This document shows, one piece after another, positions 32,326 through 43,563 of a DNA stretch of 53,500 bases. The DNA is from Chrysomallon squamiferum (taxonomy: Eukaryota; Mollusca; Gastropoda; Neomphalida; Peltospiridae). The stretch's first letter is position 1; each line of letters begins with the position of its first letter. Where the stretch lies: contig CM022672.1 of NCBI GenBank assembly GCA_012295275.1, positions 7,433,884 to 7,487,383 of the forward strand, written 5' to 3'. The translations under genes were made by a program, and so were the position numbers. The notes under the pieces were generated by a model. It was not told the DNA's origin. It did no database searches and saw only the letters and a program-made list of their open reading frames with translations.

Positions 32326-32406
32326 AAATTAATTTTAAAATAATAATCAGTAATCCATGACTAATTAACAGTGAATGGTTGTGATTTAAAAAATAATAAT
32401 AATAAT

Positions 32407-32434
<28 letters not shown>

Positions 32435-32437
<3 letters not shown>

Positions 32438-33194
32438 CTCTTATACAAGTATCTATTCTGCCTTGTTAACAAAAGACCCTGATAAAACATTCTTACACTA
32501 GTTAAAATCGGTGCGTCTATCAAAGTAAACAATCTATACGGATCTATTTCTGTAAACCGAAGACGCCAAATCCACCTGCGATAATTTACCTGTACTTGAA
32601 TAATAACGTTGCCGGATTGTCAGGCAAGCTTCGACACGCTCCGGCAGAGGTACATTCTATACACAAATACCTCATAGAACCCAACAGTTCAGTTAAACCG
32701 TATTTTAACGTAAATGCTTTATATACAACATGACGTTCAAATCAAAACGTATTGTTTTACTGTCGCATTAACGTAACGAGGGGATGTTTGTTTCGATGTG
32801 AAATGTACAACGGAGGAAAACAAACGAAGAAATGGACAATGTTTGTTTTGCGTGTGGTGTATACATATTGTTATAGCCGAGATTGAGCAAGCCTTCTGGG
32901 ATACATGCCAGATATGACTTATAATGTACTCATGGTATGAAAGACGGATACTGACTTAGCAGGTTTGTTTATATATGTCATTTATCAATTATTTATTTTG
33001 ACGTATTAGAGATAAATTAAGTAGTTCTTCGACTAAATGTGTCATGTTATATTTAATTTAATTTTGTAGAGATTTTGAAATTTATTTTTATTCGTAGAAT
33101 TATTATAGTCATTACTTGGATAAATATGGATTCCTTTTGTGAGATATAGTTGTGTCCTAACAAATGGTATAGGTTATAAGCGCTCTGTCACCCT

Positions 33195-33198
<4 letters not shown>
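32435..33198. other. Gene-free sequence
   Basis: The stretch 32,500-32,900 is more complex with several CpGs, but no open frame or RNA is recognisable. Confidence 0.5.

Positions 33199-33269
<71 letters not shown>
33199..33269 (+). repeat. (CT)n microsatellite, 71 bases
   Basis: Uninterrupted CT array followed by CCTTTAATGTGTGTGTG. Confidence 0.95.
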
Positions 33270-33271
<2 letters not shown>

Positions 33272-34730
33272 TTAATGTGTGTGTGTAAGTGTGTGGCTGT
33301 ATGTGTATGTGCATGCTACATGTATGTGTATCGTATTGTTACATGTCGACTTCAACTATTTATATACATACGGTAAATGTACTGATAAACATGAATACTT
33401 ATATCTCGCAATTTTGAAAGAACTTAGGAAACAGTTTACTTAAGTAGACATTTTTTTAAATTCTTATTGTATATTTATTTACCTATTTTAAATTGGACTC
33501 TAAGCCTAATAACAGGTATAATGTTTTCTGGACCACTTCCTCAATAATTTAAGACGTACTCCATTGAAAATATTGTACTGATTTGCACACTGCGTGAAAA
33601 CCAATCTGCTGGAAGTAATGTGCATTCGACTTTTCGAAATGTATGGCAAGTGATAATTACTGAAGGAAAAGATTGCATAATATTCAGTTACAGATACCGT
33701 TTGTCCTGATTGCAGTATACAGCGAGTTACAGTTTAATGAGATGTTAGTGTAACGGAATAAAAATATTATTTAAAATACGTCAAACATATTATTTTTTTT
33801 TTTTGTTCTTTTGTTTGTTTGATGTTCGTGTTACTTTAAAAAACAGCCATGATGATTAATAATCGCTTCCCTCACAAGAAAATAAATAAATAAAATACGA
33901 AAGGAACGAAAACGAATCCCCTTAAATCACAGACATATACAGCCCAATGTAAACAAATACAACCGTTCATTCTGCGAAACTTGAACATAGATTATTTACT
34001 TTGAAGATATGATCAAAACATTTTATATATTACTTATATTACAGGTGTGGTCACGTTAATTATCTTTTCAAGAAAGTGAATACTGTTTTTAAATGTTCAC
34101 TGTAATAAAATACTATACAGCTTACTTGCTATCGAGCATTTCTGTAAAACATCGTGGTATTAGCTTCACGGTTAGAACGCGGGAATGTAGCCGGTCCAAC
34201 GATCAAACATTTAGATTATTTCCCAGGCTAATGTAGAAAAACTGGGATGCGCTGTTCAGAAGGTGAATAAAAAGAAACCTTGGTGTTCATTTAGAAAAAT
34301 AATAAATAAAAAAAATCTCTTTGAAACTTCAGTTATATCAGAAATACAACGTTTGACATAAAATAGTAGTAATAGTTCAAGTAGTAATAGTAATACTAGT
34401 AAGCATTAGTTGTAGTAATAGTAGTAGTGTAGTAATGGCAGCAGTAGTTGTAGTAGTAGTTATTAATGAACTTAAACCTATTGTTAATTAACAGGTATTG
34501 TTTAGTGGGGTTTTTTTTGGGGGGGGTCATTTGTTTAATTAAATTTACCTTCATATAAAATTAATTTAAACAAAACAGAAATTATCCACACTGAAATATT
34601 TAATGGCCATTTGTCCAATTATAAGAATTAATTAAGCTACAGAAATAATTAATTACCCTTAAATATATTTGACATAATTACTTATCGATCGAAAAAAAGT
34701 TTTGACACTTTCGAAACTAATCTTGAATTC

Positions 34731-34731
<1 letters not shown>
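33270..34731. other. Gene-free region with tRNA-like relic and AGT tract
   Basis: AT-rich. At 34,363-34,462 lies a second degenerate (AGT)n tract like that at 18.7-19.3 kb. The tRNA-like relic is listed separately. Confidence 0.5.
34155..34210 (+). repeat. tRNA-like (SINE-like) relic, plus strand
   Basis: TAGCTTCACGG (34,161-34,171) matches A-box TRGYNNARNGG at ten of eleven positions. It is followed by GTTAGAACGCGGGAATGTAG and CCGGTCCAACGATC, a damaged B-box and T-arm. The layout is that of a decayed tRNA or SINE head. Confidence 0.4.

Positions 34732-34825
<94 letters not shown>
34732..34825 (+). repeat. (CT)n microsatellite, 94 bases
   Basis: Uninterrupted CT array, followed by GCGTAGTCCCTCC. 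Confidence 0.95.
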
Positions 34826-34827
<2 letters not shown>

Positions 34828-37459
34828 GTAGTCCCTCCATAAACAGAAACATAAACATACATACAAACACACACTACTACAATTTCTCCCAGCCAGTTTA
34901 TATCCATCCCCATCTTTCATTCATTCAGTTTTATTTTATTGTAATTACTTGATGACTAGCATTGAAATATTATTATTTAAATAAAGAAAATACTACTTAG
35001 AAGTTGTTTCGTATCAAATTCGATTACTGGAGGCCTTTCCTTGAACAAGCCAGTATTATATTTCGTAATTTTTCAAAAGAACAAGCAGATTATTTAAAAT
35101 CACTGTTGCAGTAAACATTGTGATAATCTGGAAATAATCCGCGGCAAACGCCGGGTCAAACTGGAGATTAATAAACTGACACTTTACCATGATAAGTGTT
35201 ATTTTGAGGAGGTGGGATGAAATTGGGGTAAGGAACAAATACATACCTACCTACCTAAAGACATAAGACACAGTCACACAGGTATACAAATATATTTACA
35301 TATTTACAAACATTTATTTATACGTATTTACCTGCATGCCTAACCACCTACCTACCTGTGTATATACATACGTTCATAGGTTTCTTAATATATTGTTAGA
35401 TGTATGACTAATCAGTCATTAAAAAAAAAACAATTATAAAAAGTAAATAAATTCTACATTTTATTAGTATTTGTCAATTTATTTGGTCTGTCAAGAAATA
35501 GTATTGTCATTATTTATCCTTAGATAAACTGGATATTCGTTGCAAAGCTGGATTATTTCACATAAAATGTTAACCTCCACTGAACATGTCCAGATATTTA
35601 GGCGAAGCTACGTCATTTGACTCCGATAAGTACTCGGGTTTCAATCAAAATAACCTTTTAACTGAATACGATCATAAAGTCTTACACTTGTAAGAAGTCT
35701 TGAATTTATTTCTTATAATGCATAAATTAACAGTTTCCTTAACCACAGCACGTTTACAGAACTATAGAAGTATTTTTTAAATTTCTTTCATTGTTTTTTA
35801 TCTTCAGATTTCAAAGCACAAAATTTGTTTCATCTGCGTTTTAAATGTCCTTATTATTCTTATTTTTATGTTTGCAGTTTACCAGTTAAGATGTACATTT
35901 TCCCATACGGTTTAATTTTTAGGACTTAAATAGCATTTTGATTCTGAGAGGAAACAAAGACACAAAAGCAAAAAATCGATTACTAAAGTATTTGTAAAGT
36001 TATTCAGATCTAGTTACAAATAAATATGTATGCCGATGTGTTTTGTGTAAATACGTTAAGTTTACTATCAGATACGATCAATGAATCGATCTTCAGTGAG
36101 TGTTAAACCTAAACACTAATTTTTAATTACTAAGTAAGAAAAATTAAGATCATACAGCGTAATAAATTATCATATTTGTATAATAAATAAATAAGTAAAT
36201 AAAAATAAATAAATAAACCAAGCATACCAAAAAAAGCTGACGACAGCATAATATTGACAACAGTGATTACATAATAATTATACTGATTGATTACTGAGGC
36301 ATTGTTAGACGATTACCACTAATTCTGTAATACGATTACGTATAAGATTAACCATATGGCATTAATTTAAATATCGTTCATTTGACGAGTGCACCCTGGG
36401 TATCTAAATAATCTAGTACATTCTTCTTTCTTCTGTTACAGCAATTAGCTACCTGTGTGACATCATTAACTAGAATTAACTGTGAAGTTCTACATAATCA
36501 GGTGTTTTCCCCTCACTGGATCAATTCCCACTGGGGGATTAAAAGCATTATTTAATAATAATCAATGTATGTTTTGTGCATTTGCGTAAATGATTGTATG
36601 TAAGCTTGCTTGTATGTAATATATATGTAGGTATGTATGGGTGCATTTTTGTTTCTTGTTAGTACAAGATATTCATCATTAAAAATGTAAATATCTTTTT
36701 TTACATATATATATAGTATAGTCCCTTTGATTTTCTTTCCAGTTTTTTTCTCTTTTTTTCTCCGTTCTCAATTCCGTTTATCTACCAATTTGCTTTAATT
36801 TTGTTAACTGGCTAAGTATTAGTGTCATATATTCTATGGGACTTGGAACATACATCTCTTTCGTTTGCCATGTAGATCTTTACGGGTTAAGGAGGCGAAA
36901 GGGAGATGACGCATTGCATACTGGGATAGCTAACATAAATCGGGGAAAGCCACAAGTTATTCTTTATTATATAACTTTTCCACTTTTGTCTCATTCTTTT
37001 CAAGGACTGAATCCATATATCATAAAATGAGGCACTAATAACTTGGATATAATTTAAAGGCGAAATGAGTTTCATTACGACTAAATAAAGACAAATCACT
37101 TGATCAAACCGCTGTTAAAAATGAGCGTCCTTTCGTCGCATCCGTATATAGTTCTTTCCCCATTATGCCTGTGGATAACATATCTTAGTAATTAGTACTG
37201 AACATAACTATAAAGGTTTGAAATTTTAATGAAATCGGTAGGAAAACGCATGCGCAGATTTAATACAGGTCGCAAAAGTGTGTTACGATGACACCTTTTT
37301 TTTTTTTTTTTTTTTTTTAGTGCATACAGTTATAAACAAAAATTCATTACAGATTCAGTTAAATTGATGGGTTTCTGGGGGTTTTGTTTTAATGTTCCAA
37401 AAACTGATTGCTAATGCAAATATTCGTATTATCATTATGATGGATTATCATATATATAT
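34826..37459. other. Gene-free sequence upstream of the Tigger remnant
   Basis: Short ACCT and TACA repeats at about 35,240-35,360, (AAAT)n at 36,180-36,220, a complex patch at 36,830-37,030, and a T-run at 37,296-37,318. CGCATGCGCAG at 37,247-37,257 resembles an NRF-1 promoter site. Confidence 0.5.
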
Positions 37460-38138
37460 CGATTTTTTGCTTTGAGTTACGAGCGAGCTTCAGATACGCA
37501 AACGCAACGAACAACACGACATCCGCCCAGCATCCCGCGTCTTACTCGTCTGCATCACGTGGTATCTCGCCATGGATGCATCTCTGTTGTGTTCTCCTCG
37601 TGTTTTCTGCAGTATTTTGCCAAATTTTATGGATCCTAAGAAAATAAGTGCAAAGGACTGTGCTGAGAAGAAGAAGCGGATCATATCCATTGAATTAAAG
37701 CATGAAATCATAGAAAAACATGAGCGAGGTGTGCGTGTAGACAACATGGCTAGACAGTACGAGCGATGTACTTTTACAATATGTACCATTCTGAAGCAAA
37801 AGGAGTCGATAAAGGCTATAACTCCAGCCAAATGCGTTAAAATAATTTCTAAGCTGCGGACCTTTGTCTATGAAAAAACGGAGAAACCCTAACCCTGTAC
37901 ACTTTACAAATTCAATTTATTTTTTTACATTCTCTTTTATTTTGTTTTTATACAATATTTGTCATTTATACATACATTTTTCTCATTTAAAAATACGTTA
38001 CAAAAAACTGGGGTGGTTTTTGGATTAATGGTATTTCAATTAATTTCATTTGGGAAAATTGATTTGATAAACGAGCAAATTGAGCAAACTGAACTCGGTC
38101 GTGAAACGAATTAAACTCGTAAATAAAGGTACCACTGT
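37460..38138 (+). mobile_element. Internally deleted Tigger/pogo-like DNA transposon
   Basis: The right terminus reads AACTCGTAAATAAAGGTACC then ACTG, followed by TA at 38,139. The reverse complement, CAGTGGTACC then TTTACGAG, is the terminal inverted repeat typical of Tigger elements, and TA is their target site. The left side keeps GAGTTACGAGCGAG near 37,473-37,487 but has lost the outermost bases. Between them lie a 5' leader, a truncated transposase start, and 3' noncoding sequence with the GGTGGTTTTTGG motif usual near Tigger right ends. A full element is around 2.4 kb, so this ~0.68 kb copy has lost most of the transposase. It sits about 0.9 kb upstream of the KNDC1 start codon. Confidence 0.8.
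37572..37892 (+). pseudogene. Truncated Tigger/CENP-B-type transposase, N-terminal DNA-binding region only
   Basis: Open frame of 106 codons. The natural start is probably the Met at 37,629 (MDPKKISAKDC). It keeps the pogo/CENP-B N-terminal helix-turn-helix: ISIELKHEIIEKHERGVRVD, then ARQYERCTFTICTILKQKES. Tigger transposases normally continue through a second HTH and a DDE catalytic domain to about 500 residues; here the frame runs into EKTEKP-stop where the internal deletion joins 3' noncoding sequence. No DDE residues remain, so it cannot transpose by itself. A stand-alone DNA-binding peptide is conceivable but unsupported. Confidence 0.75.
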
Positions 38139-38327
38139 ATATAATAAAATAACATTTTTGTTTGTTTTTGCTTTCCACTTCTTTTCTGTGACTGTTTTGT
38201 TTAATTCTGGGGTATTTTTATTTTTAATTTATTTATTTATTTATTTATTTTTTTGTTTTTTTTAAAATTATTTTATTATTATTTTGTGTGTGTATTTATC
38301 TTATTTTATTATTATTTTGTATTTTAT

Positions 38328-38329
<2 letters not shown>

Positions 38330-38398
<69 letters not shown>
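38330..38398 (+). repeat. (CT)n microsatellite, 69 bases
   Basis: Uninterrupted CT array about 650 bases upstream of the KNDC1 start codon. Confidence 0.95.
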
Positions 38399-38401
<3 letters not shown>

Positions 38402-38443
38402 ATGATCCACATGAATTAAGCAAGAAAATCTACAATTAAAACA

Positions 38444-38478
<35 letters not shown>

Positions 38479-38601
38479 AAATGTCTGCTGTTTTTACAGT
38501 TCAGTGGACGAAATTAAGGGAAACAATTCTGCGCACACCATCCCATTTTGAAAACTGTTACGTAATTATTTCGTTATCTGTTTATTATTTATATTAGTCT
38601 C

Positions 38602-38658
<57 letters not shown>

Positions 38659-38671
38659 TATTTATTTATTT
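38602..38671 (+). repeat. (ATT)n(TTTA)n microsatellite
   Basis: About 19 ATT units then three TTTA units. Confidence 0.95.
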
Positions 38672-39038
38672 TATGTTTAGGAGATTGATCATTCGTCATA
38701 ATAAATTTCGAAAATAATAACTATTGCACCTTAACTACATGCTGTCTACAATATTTCAACCATAAATTCTCCAAGTTTCCGAAGTCATTTCACAATTTGT
38801 AACACATTTTACTCGTTACCCATTCACGGGCTGATATTTTCAGTTCCAATGTATTACAACCACAACATGCACAACCACTGCAACTGTGATACTTTCACCA
38901 ACATTAGAAGTGCTGTTACAGAATACTCCTTACAACAAATAAATTAAAATAAATTCGAAAATTTCTAAAACAAACACTTTTGTATTATTTTTATTTAAAT
39001 ATTTCCTAATTATCATTATAATTACTATTGTCAGCACC

Positions 39039-39270
39039 ATGGACACACTGGTGACAGACGAGCAAGAAGAAACTGTCAGCCTGGTAGAGGTGGTAGCAGC
39101 ACGTGATGGGTACCTCACTGAGGAAGAGCTGTGGGCATTCTGCAAGGAATGTTGTCTTACCCTTGAGTACATCCAGGAATCCCAGGAATTGTGTCAGTCC
39201 TTATGTCTGTCACCGGACACTCTCGCTTTCGACCATACAGGAAGTGTGTGTTTTCTTGATCTCGATCTCG
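39039..39270 (+). CDS. KNDC1: KNDC1 exon 1: start codon and N-terminal half of KIND1
   Basis: The exon encodes 77 residues plus one base and ends at donor G|GTATGT (phase 1). Residues 14-45 carry the typical KIND opening, with a DG-LTEEELWAFCKECC-like helix, followed by LSPDTLAFDHTGSVCFLD, the segment equivalent to the kinase catalytic-loop and DFG region without catalytic residues. A possible acceptor (TATTGTCAG) ends four bases before the ATG, so a 5' UTR exon may be spliced just ahead of CACCATGG; alternatively transcription starts nearby. The reverse-strand open frame over this exon is a shadow. Confidence 0.85.
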
Positions 39271-39967
39271 GTATGTTGGGTAAAACCATTTTCTAATTTT
39301 TTTTTTTTTTTTTATCAAATGCTGAATTTAAGTGTTAAATAGTTTTTAATTTTTCAAATATTGTTCAGCATTTGGTTTTGATTTGATTTTAATTTTTGTT
39401 TTAATTATTATTATTATTTTTTTAAGCCCAATACTTGTAATATATAATTTGTTCAGTGATTATAGAATATTTTATTGTATGTAGAATATAATCAGTGTGT
39501 GTGTGCATTTTGTTTAAATGTATTTATTTGCTTATATAATATGTTAATTAACAGATGAAAAAATTTCACTTATGGATTGTATAGTATGTGTGTCCTAATG
39601 CATATGTTGAACATTTAAATACTTAATCTGTTTTTTTTATTCTTTTCATTTGTTTATTTATGTTTTTTTGTTTTGTTTTTTTTTTTGTTTTTTTTTAATT
39701 ATTATTCTTTCCATTTTGATTAAGTTATGAAAGGGAAGAAATGTAACAAAATACTAACTGTTAGATCTTTAACAGTATTTTAGCTGGGTTTTAGTCTACA
39801 TGTTATGCAGTCTGCTGGATCAATCTGTCTTTTTGTTTGTTTGTTCAGTTAGCCAGTTCTTTTCATTATACCACATACCTTCCATGACACACACCAACAA
39901 CAACAACAAGAAATCATGTTTCACAAGATAACTGATTAAATAGCTTAGTGTTGTATGCATTCTTTCT

Positions 39968-40002
<35 letters not shown>

Positions 40003-43000
40003 ACACACACACACACACACACACAGACACACACTCTTGCTGCTTATTTTAACTTTATTTACACAAAGTATTAAACTAACAAATTAGCTGACATTGCCGT
40101 GACTGTCACTGTTGTTGTTGTTGACGTTGTAAAAATATGTATAGAGTTTACTTTTGTTATTAACTTTTTTATTTGTATTGAGTTTTGCTGTTTCATTTTG
40201 TTTTGTGACTTTGTACTCATTGCTGTGTTGTGAATAAGAAATGTTAGTTACTTCACTATGTGCAAGGTATAGTATGTTCATTTAAAAATAATTTTAAATA
40301 GATTTCTAACTGTGTGAGAGTAAATACATCAGAATTACAGTGAGTACATGTAACAAAATGAAAAAATATATATACTAGGTTACTTATTTATGTGTATGAG
40401 TAGGTATATGTTTGTATTAGTTTGTAATATTCGTGGATGTTTTGTGTTTGTGGATAAGTAATGCATTTGTATATGCATATGTTTGTTTATAGAGCTTTTT
40501 TATCCTTTTTCTTTTTCCCATTATTGCCTAAATGTTTTTTAAAGGAGTGTATTTTATGTTTAGTTACTGCTTCCATCAATCTTTATATCATGTGTAAGTG
40601 TTGTATTTAGCAATCAATGTTCTCTTAATTTACTTTTATTGATTACTATGAAATCATAGGAAATGATTTCAATTATTTATTGAACAGAAGAATTTTGTTT
40701 TGTTCATCCATTATTTGGCTGTGATTTTAGCAAACTGTGGACATTTTATGAGTGTTTTGATGAATATTGTGAATTATCATAATATTTATTTCCTTGAAAA
40801 ATAATTAAATAAAAGATAACTGAATGTTAATTGTTACATAATTCATATCTTGTGATATAATGCATAATTTCTTTGCTATATCAGCATTTTATTTTCTGTG
40901 AATTCAGTATATGTATGTATGTATTTATTTATTTATTATCTTTTTTTATTATTATTATTTATTTCTTCTTTTTTTAACTATACAAATTGTATGATTCAGT
41001 TCCATTATTACATCATTACTTAGTAGTTCTCAGACTATATTTCATTAAAATCAATTATTATTGTCTCAAAAAAAAAAAAATAATAAATAAAACAGTAAAG
41101 AAAGAAAGAATGAATGAATGAACGAATGAAAATAAATTATCAATGAAAAAATCATTTTTAAATGTTTCTGAATTTTGTTAAATTTTAAAGCTGACATTTT
41201 AAAAATTAACTCTACTGAAAGTCAAATCTGTTACTAACTGTACATTCTAAAACTCTAGCTTAAGTGCATTGGCTTTCATGTTAAGTTATTTTAATTTTGT
41301 GTTCCGTTCTTGAATAAAAGCCAAGACATTAGTCACAGTGGGCTGTTGTTCAGAGACAGAACTAGCTTCATTCTCTTTGATTGGTCACAGGGTCAGTTTT
41401 ATTTTTGTGGATTTTTTCTCTTTTAGCTAAAGCTTCATAACTCCTTCATTTGTACTTTCCTTTTTTCAGGATGACACCTATAAAATTTCTTTTGATGCTA
41501 ACATATAAGAGTAATTCAAGTTCTGGTACCAGTGGTTTTCTTCTCGTATAGTCACTAAGCAAACGTTTATATTTGAAACATAATAACTATAAATAATTGT
41601 ATGTACTGAGTGTTGCTGAACATTCAGTCACTGGACTGTGATGGGCCACTGTGAATTTATCTGTTGTCAATTTATTTGCTAAATTTAACTTGAGTGATCT
41701 TGACTTCTGGACAAATGAAAAAGGAAAAGTTTAATTCAGATATCTTTCTTTTAGGATGATTAAAAAATAAAGAAGTGAATAGATTAGTCTTGAGATTTTT
41801 GACTAAATAATATTGCTAATATATAAGTAACTAAAATACAGAAACCTTCATCAACATTAAAACACTTATAATTATTCCAGTTTTCACATAGTTTTATACA
41901 ATTTATTTCTTAAAGTTAATTTTGTTAACATGATAGTGATCATTTTAATTTTTATGGGGAACATTTTGAGTTTAATAGAGTTGCTAAGTTAAAGAACATC
42001 CTAGAATTTATTTTTATAATAATTACTTATTTATGGTTCATTATAATAAACAGAAAATGAAATATATAATGTTTCACTATTTTCTGAAATTACTTAATTT
42101 CTTTGTTTGTTTGTTTATTCAATTTCATTTTATTTTGTTTTACTTTATTTTCTTTTTGTTTTTTGTCTTGTTTATTTGTTTGTTTGTTTGTTTGTTTGTT
42201 TGTTTGTGTGTTTGTTACTTTATTTATTTATTTATTTATTTTCAGATCCAGATCCTGTGTACATTCCACCTGAGTATGAAGACTCATGCTGTTCAGTAAA
42301 GGTACACAGAACATGTCAACATAATTAGATAAGATTTCATTAACACAAGCCTGCCTCAGTACACAGTGGTTAAACAATCTGCCTAAAGACTAACAGATAC
42401 TCAGATAACATTCCAGAACTGACAGAAGAGATTTAAGACAACAAAACCTTTTTTTCTCTAATTAATCCTCTAATACTATTTAAACACTAGCAATATGCTG
42501 GAAAGATAATCCAGATTTTATAACAAAAAAAAAAAAAAATTAAATTAAAAAAAATAAAAGTGTAATATCTATATGTATGTGTGTGTGTATGTACTACAGA
42601 CATAATTTTCATCATATTTCTTTTCTAAAGGTTCCCCTTACAAAACAAATTTAAACAAATTTTAAAAACGGATTTTACTACATTATAATTATAAAACTTA
42701 TAATTATTATTTTCAAAATTAGTTTTTTTGCATCCTGTAAAATATATTTTTTATTTTACCCTACAGTCTCACTTGTTTTCTGTTGGAATGAGCATGCTGT
42801 ACGCTGTAAAGTACAGCACAGAAACTGACAACCCCAGACCCATGCTAGGAAATGGTATCACAGACCTACTGAGTCAACTGACATGTGATGAATACGCTAA
42901 GAGACCAGACTTAGAACAGGTGATCCAGCTATGCGATGAAGCTCTGGAAGGAAAATCATCACAGGATATTTGTCTTAAGTTGTGTAGTGCCTTTACACAA

Positions 43001-43373
43001 AACACATCAATCCAAGGTTAATTGGATTTTTTTTTTTTTTTTCACAAAAATAGTTTATATATGTGTTTGTAAAGTCATCATAATTTATCTCTCAAAATTT
43101 ATAATGCTTACAACCAAAACATATCATTGTGAATGTAAGCTTTTGTATCTACAAGCATTTTATATGATCATGCATACATGATGGAGAAACAGAAAGAGAG
43201 AGTTGTAGAATGAATATTAATGATACCACAGCTGAAACAATAAATACTGGATTAAAAAAAAGAAAAATAAGTTAGAGAGATAAAAATTTAATAATCTGTG
43301 TTGAAAAAACCTCCCTAAGTATAGGATTGCAGTATAGCGTGTTTCTGAATATACTTCTGACTTTATAACTGCG

Positions 43374-43428
<55 letters not shown>

Positions 43429-43491
43429 ATTATATGTTACTTTTACCAAAACATTAAGCTGATGGACTCCTATCTAAATTGTTATATATTT

Positions 43492-43522
<31 letters not shown>

Positions 43523-43528
43523 TTATTC

Positions 43529-43563
<35 letters not shown>

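Larger units (their letters stand above)
38139..39038. other. Upstream flank of KNDC1: repeats and presumed 5' region
   Basis: Holds (TTTA)n near 38,225-38,250, a CT array (38,330-38,398), an A-run (38,448-38,476) and an (ATT)n array (38,602-38,658). The non-repetitive 38,760-39,038 is the likeliest 5' UTR or proximal promoter, but I see no TATA box or initiator that stands out from AT-rich background. Confidence 0.45.

Noticed and set aside
36500-36545. Perfect B-box match GATCAATTC
   Set aside because: No A-box at the expected distance and no T-arm pairing; likely chance.
37490-37831. 113-codon minus-strand frame
   Set aside because: It is the antisense shadow of the Tigger transposase fragment.
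38930-39172. 80-codon minus-strand frame over KNDC1 exon 1
   Set aside because: Antisense shadow of the KIND1-coding exon.
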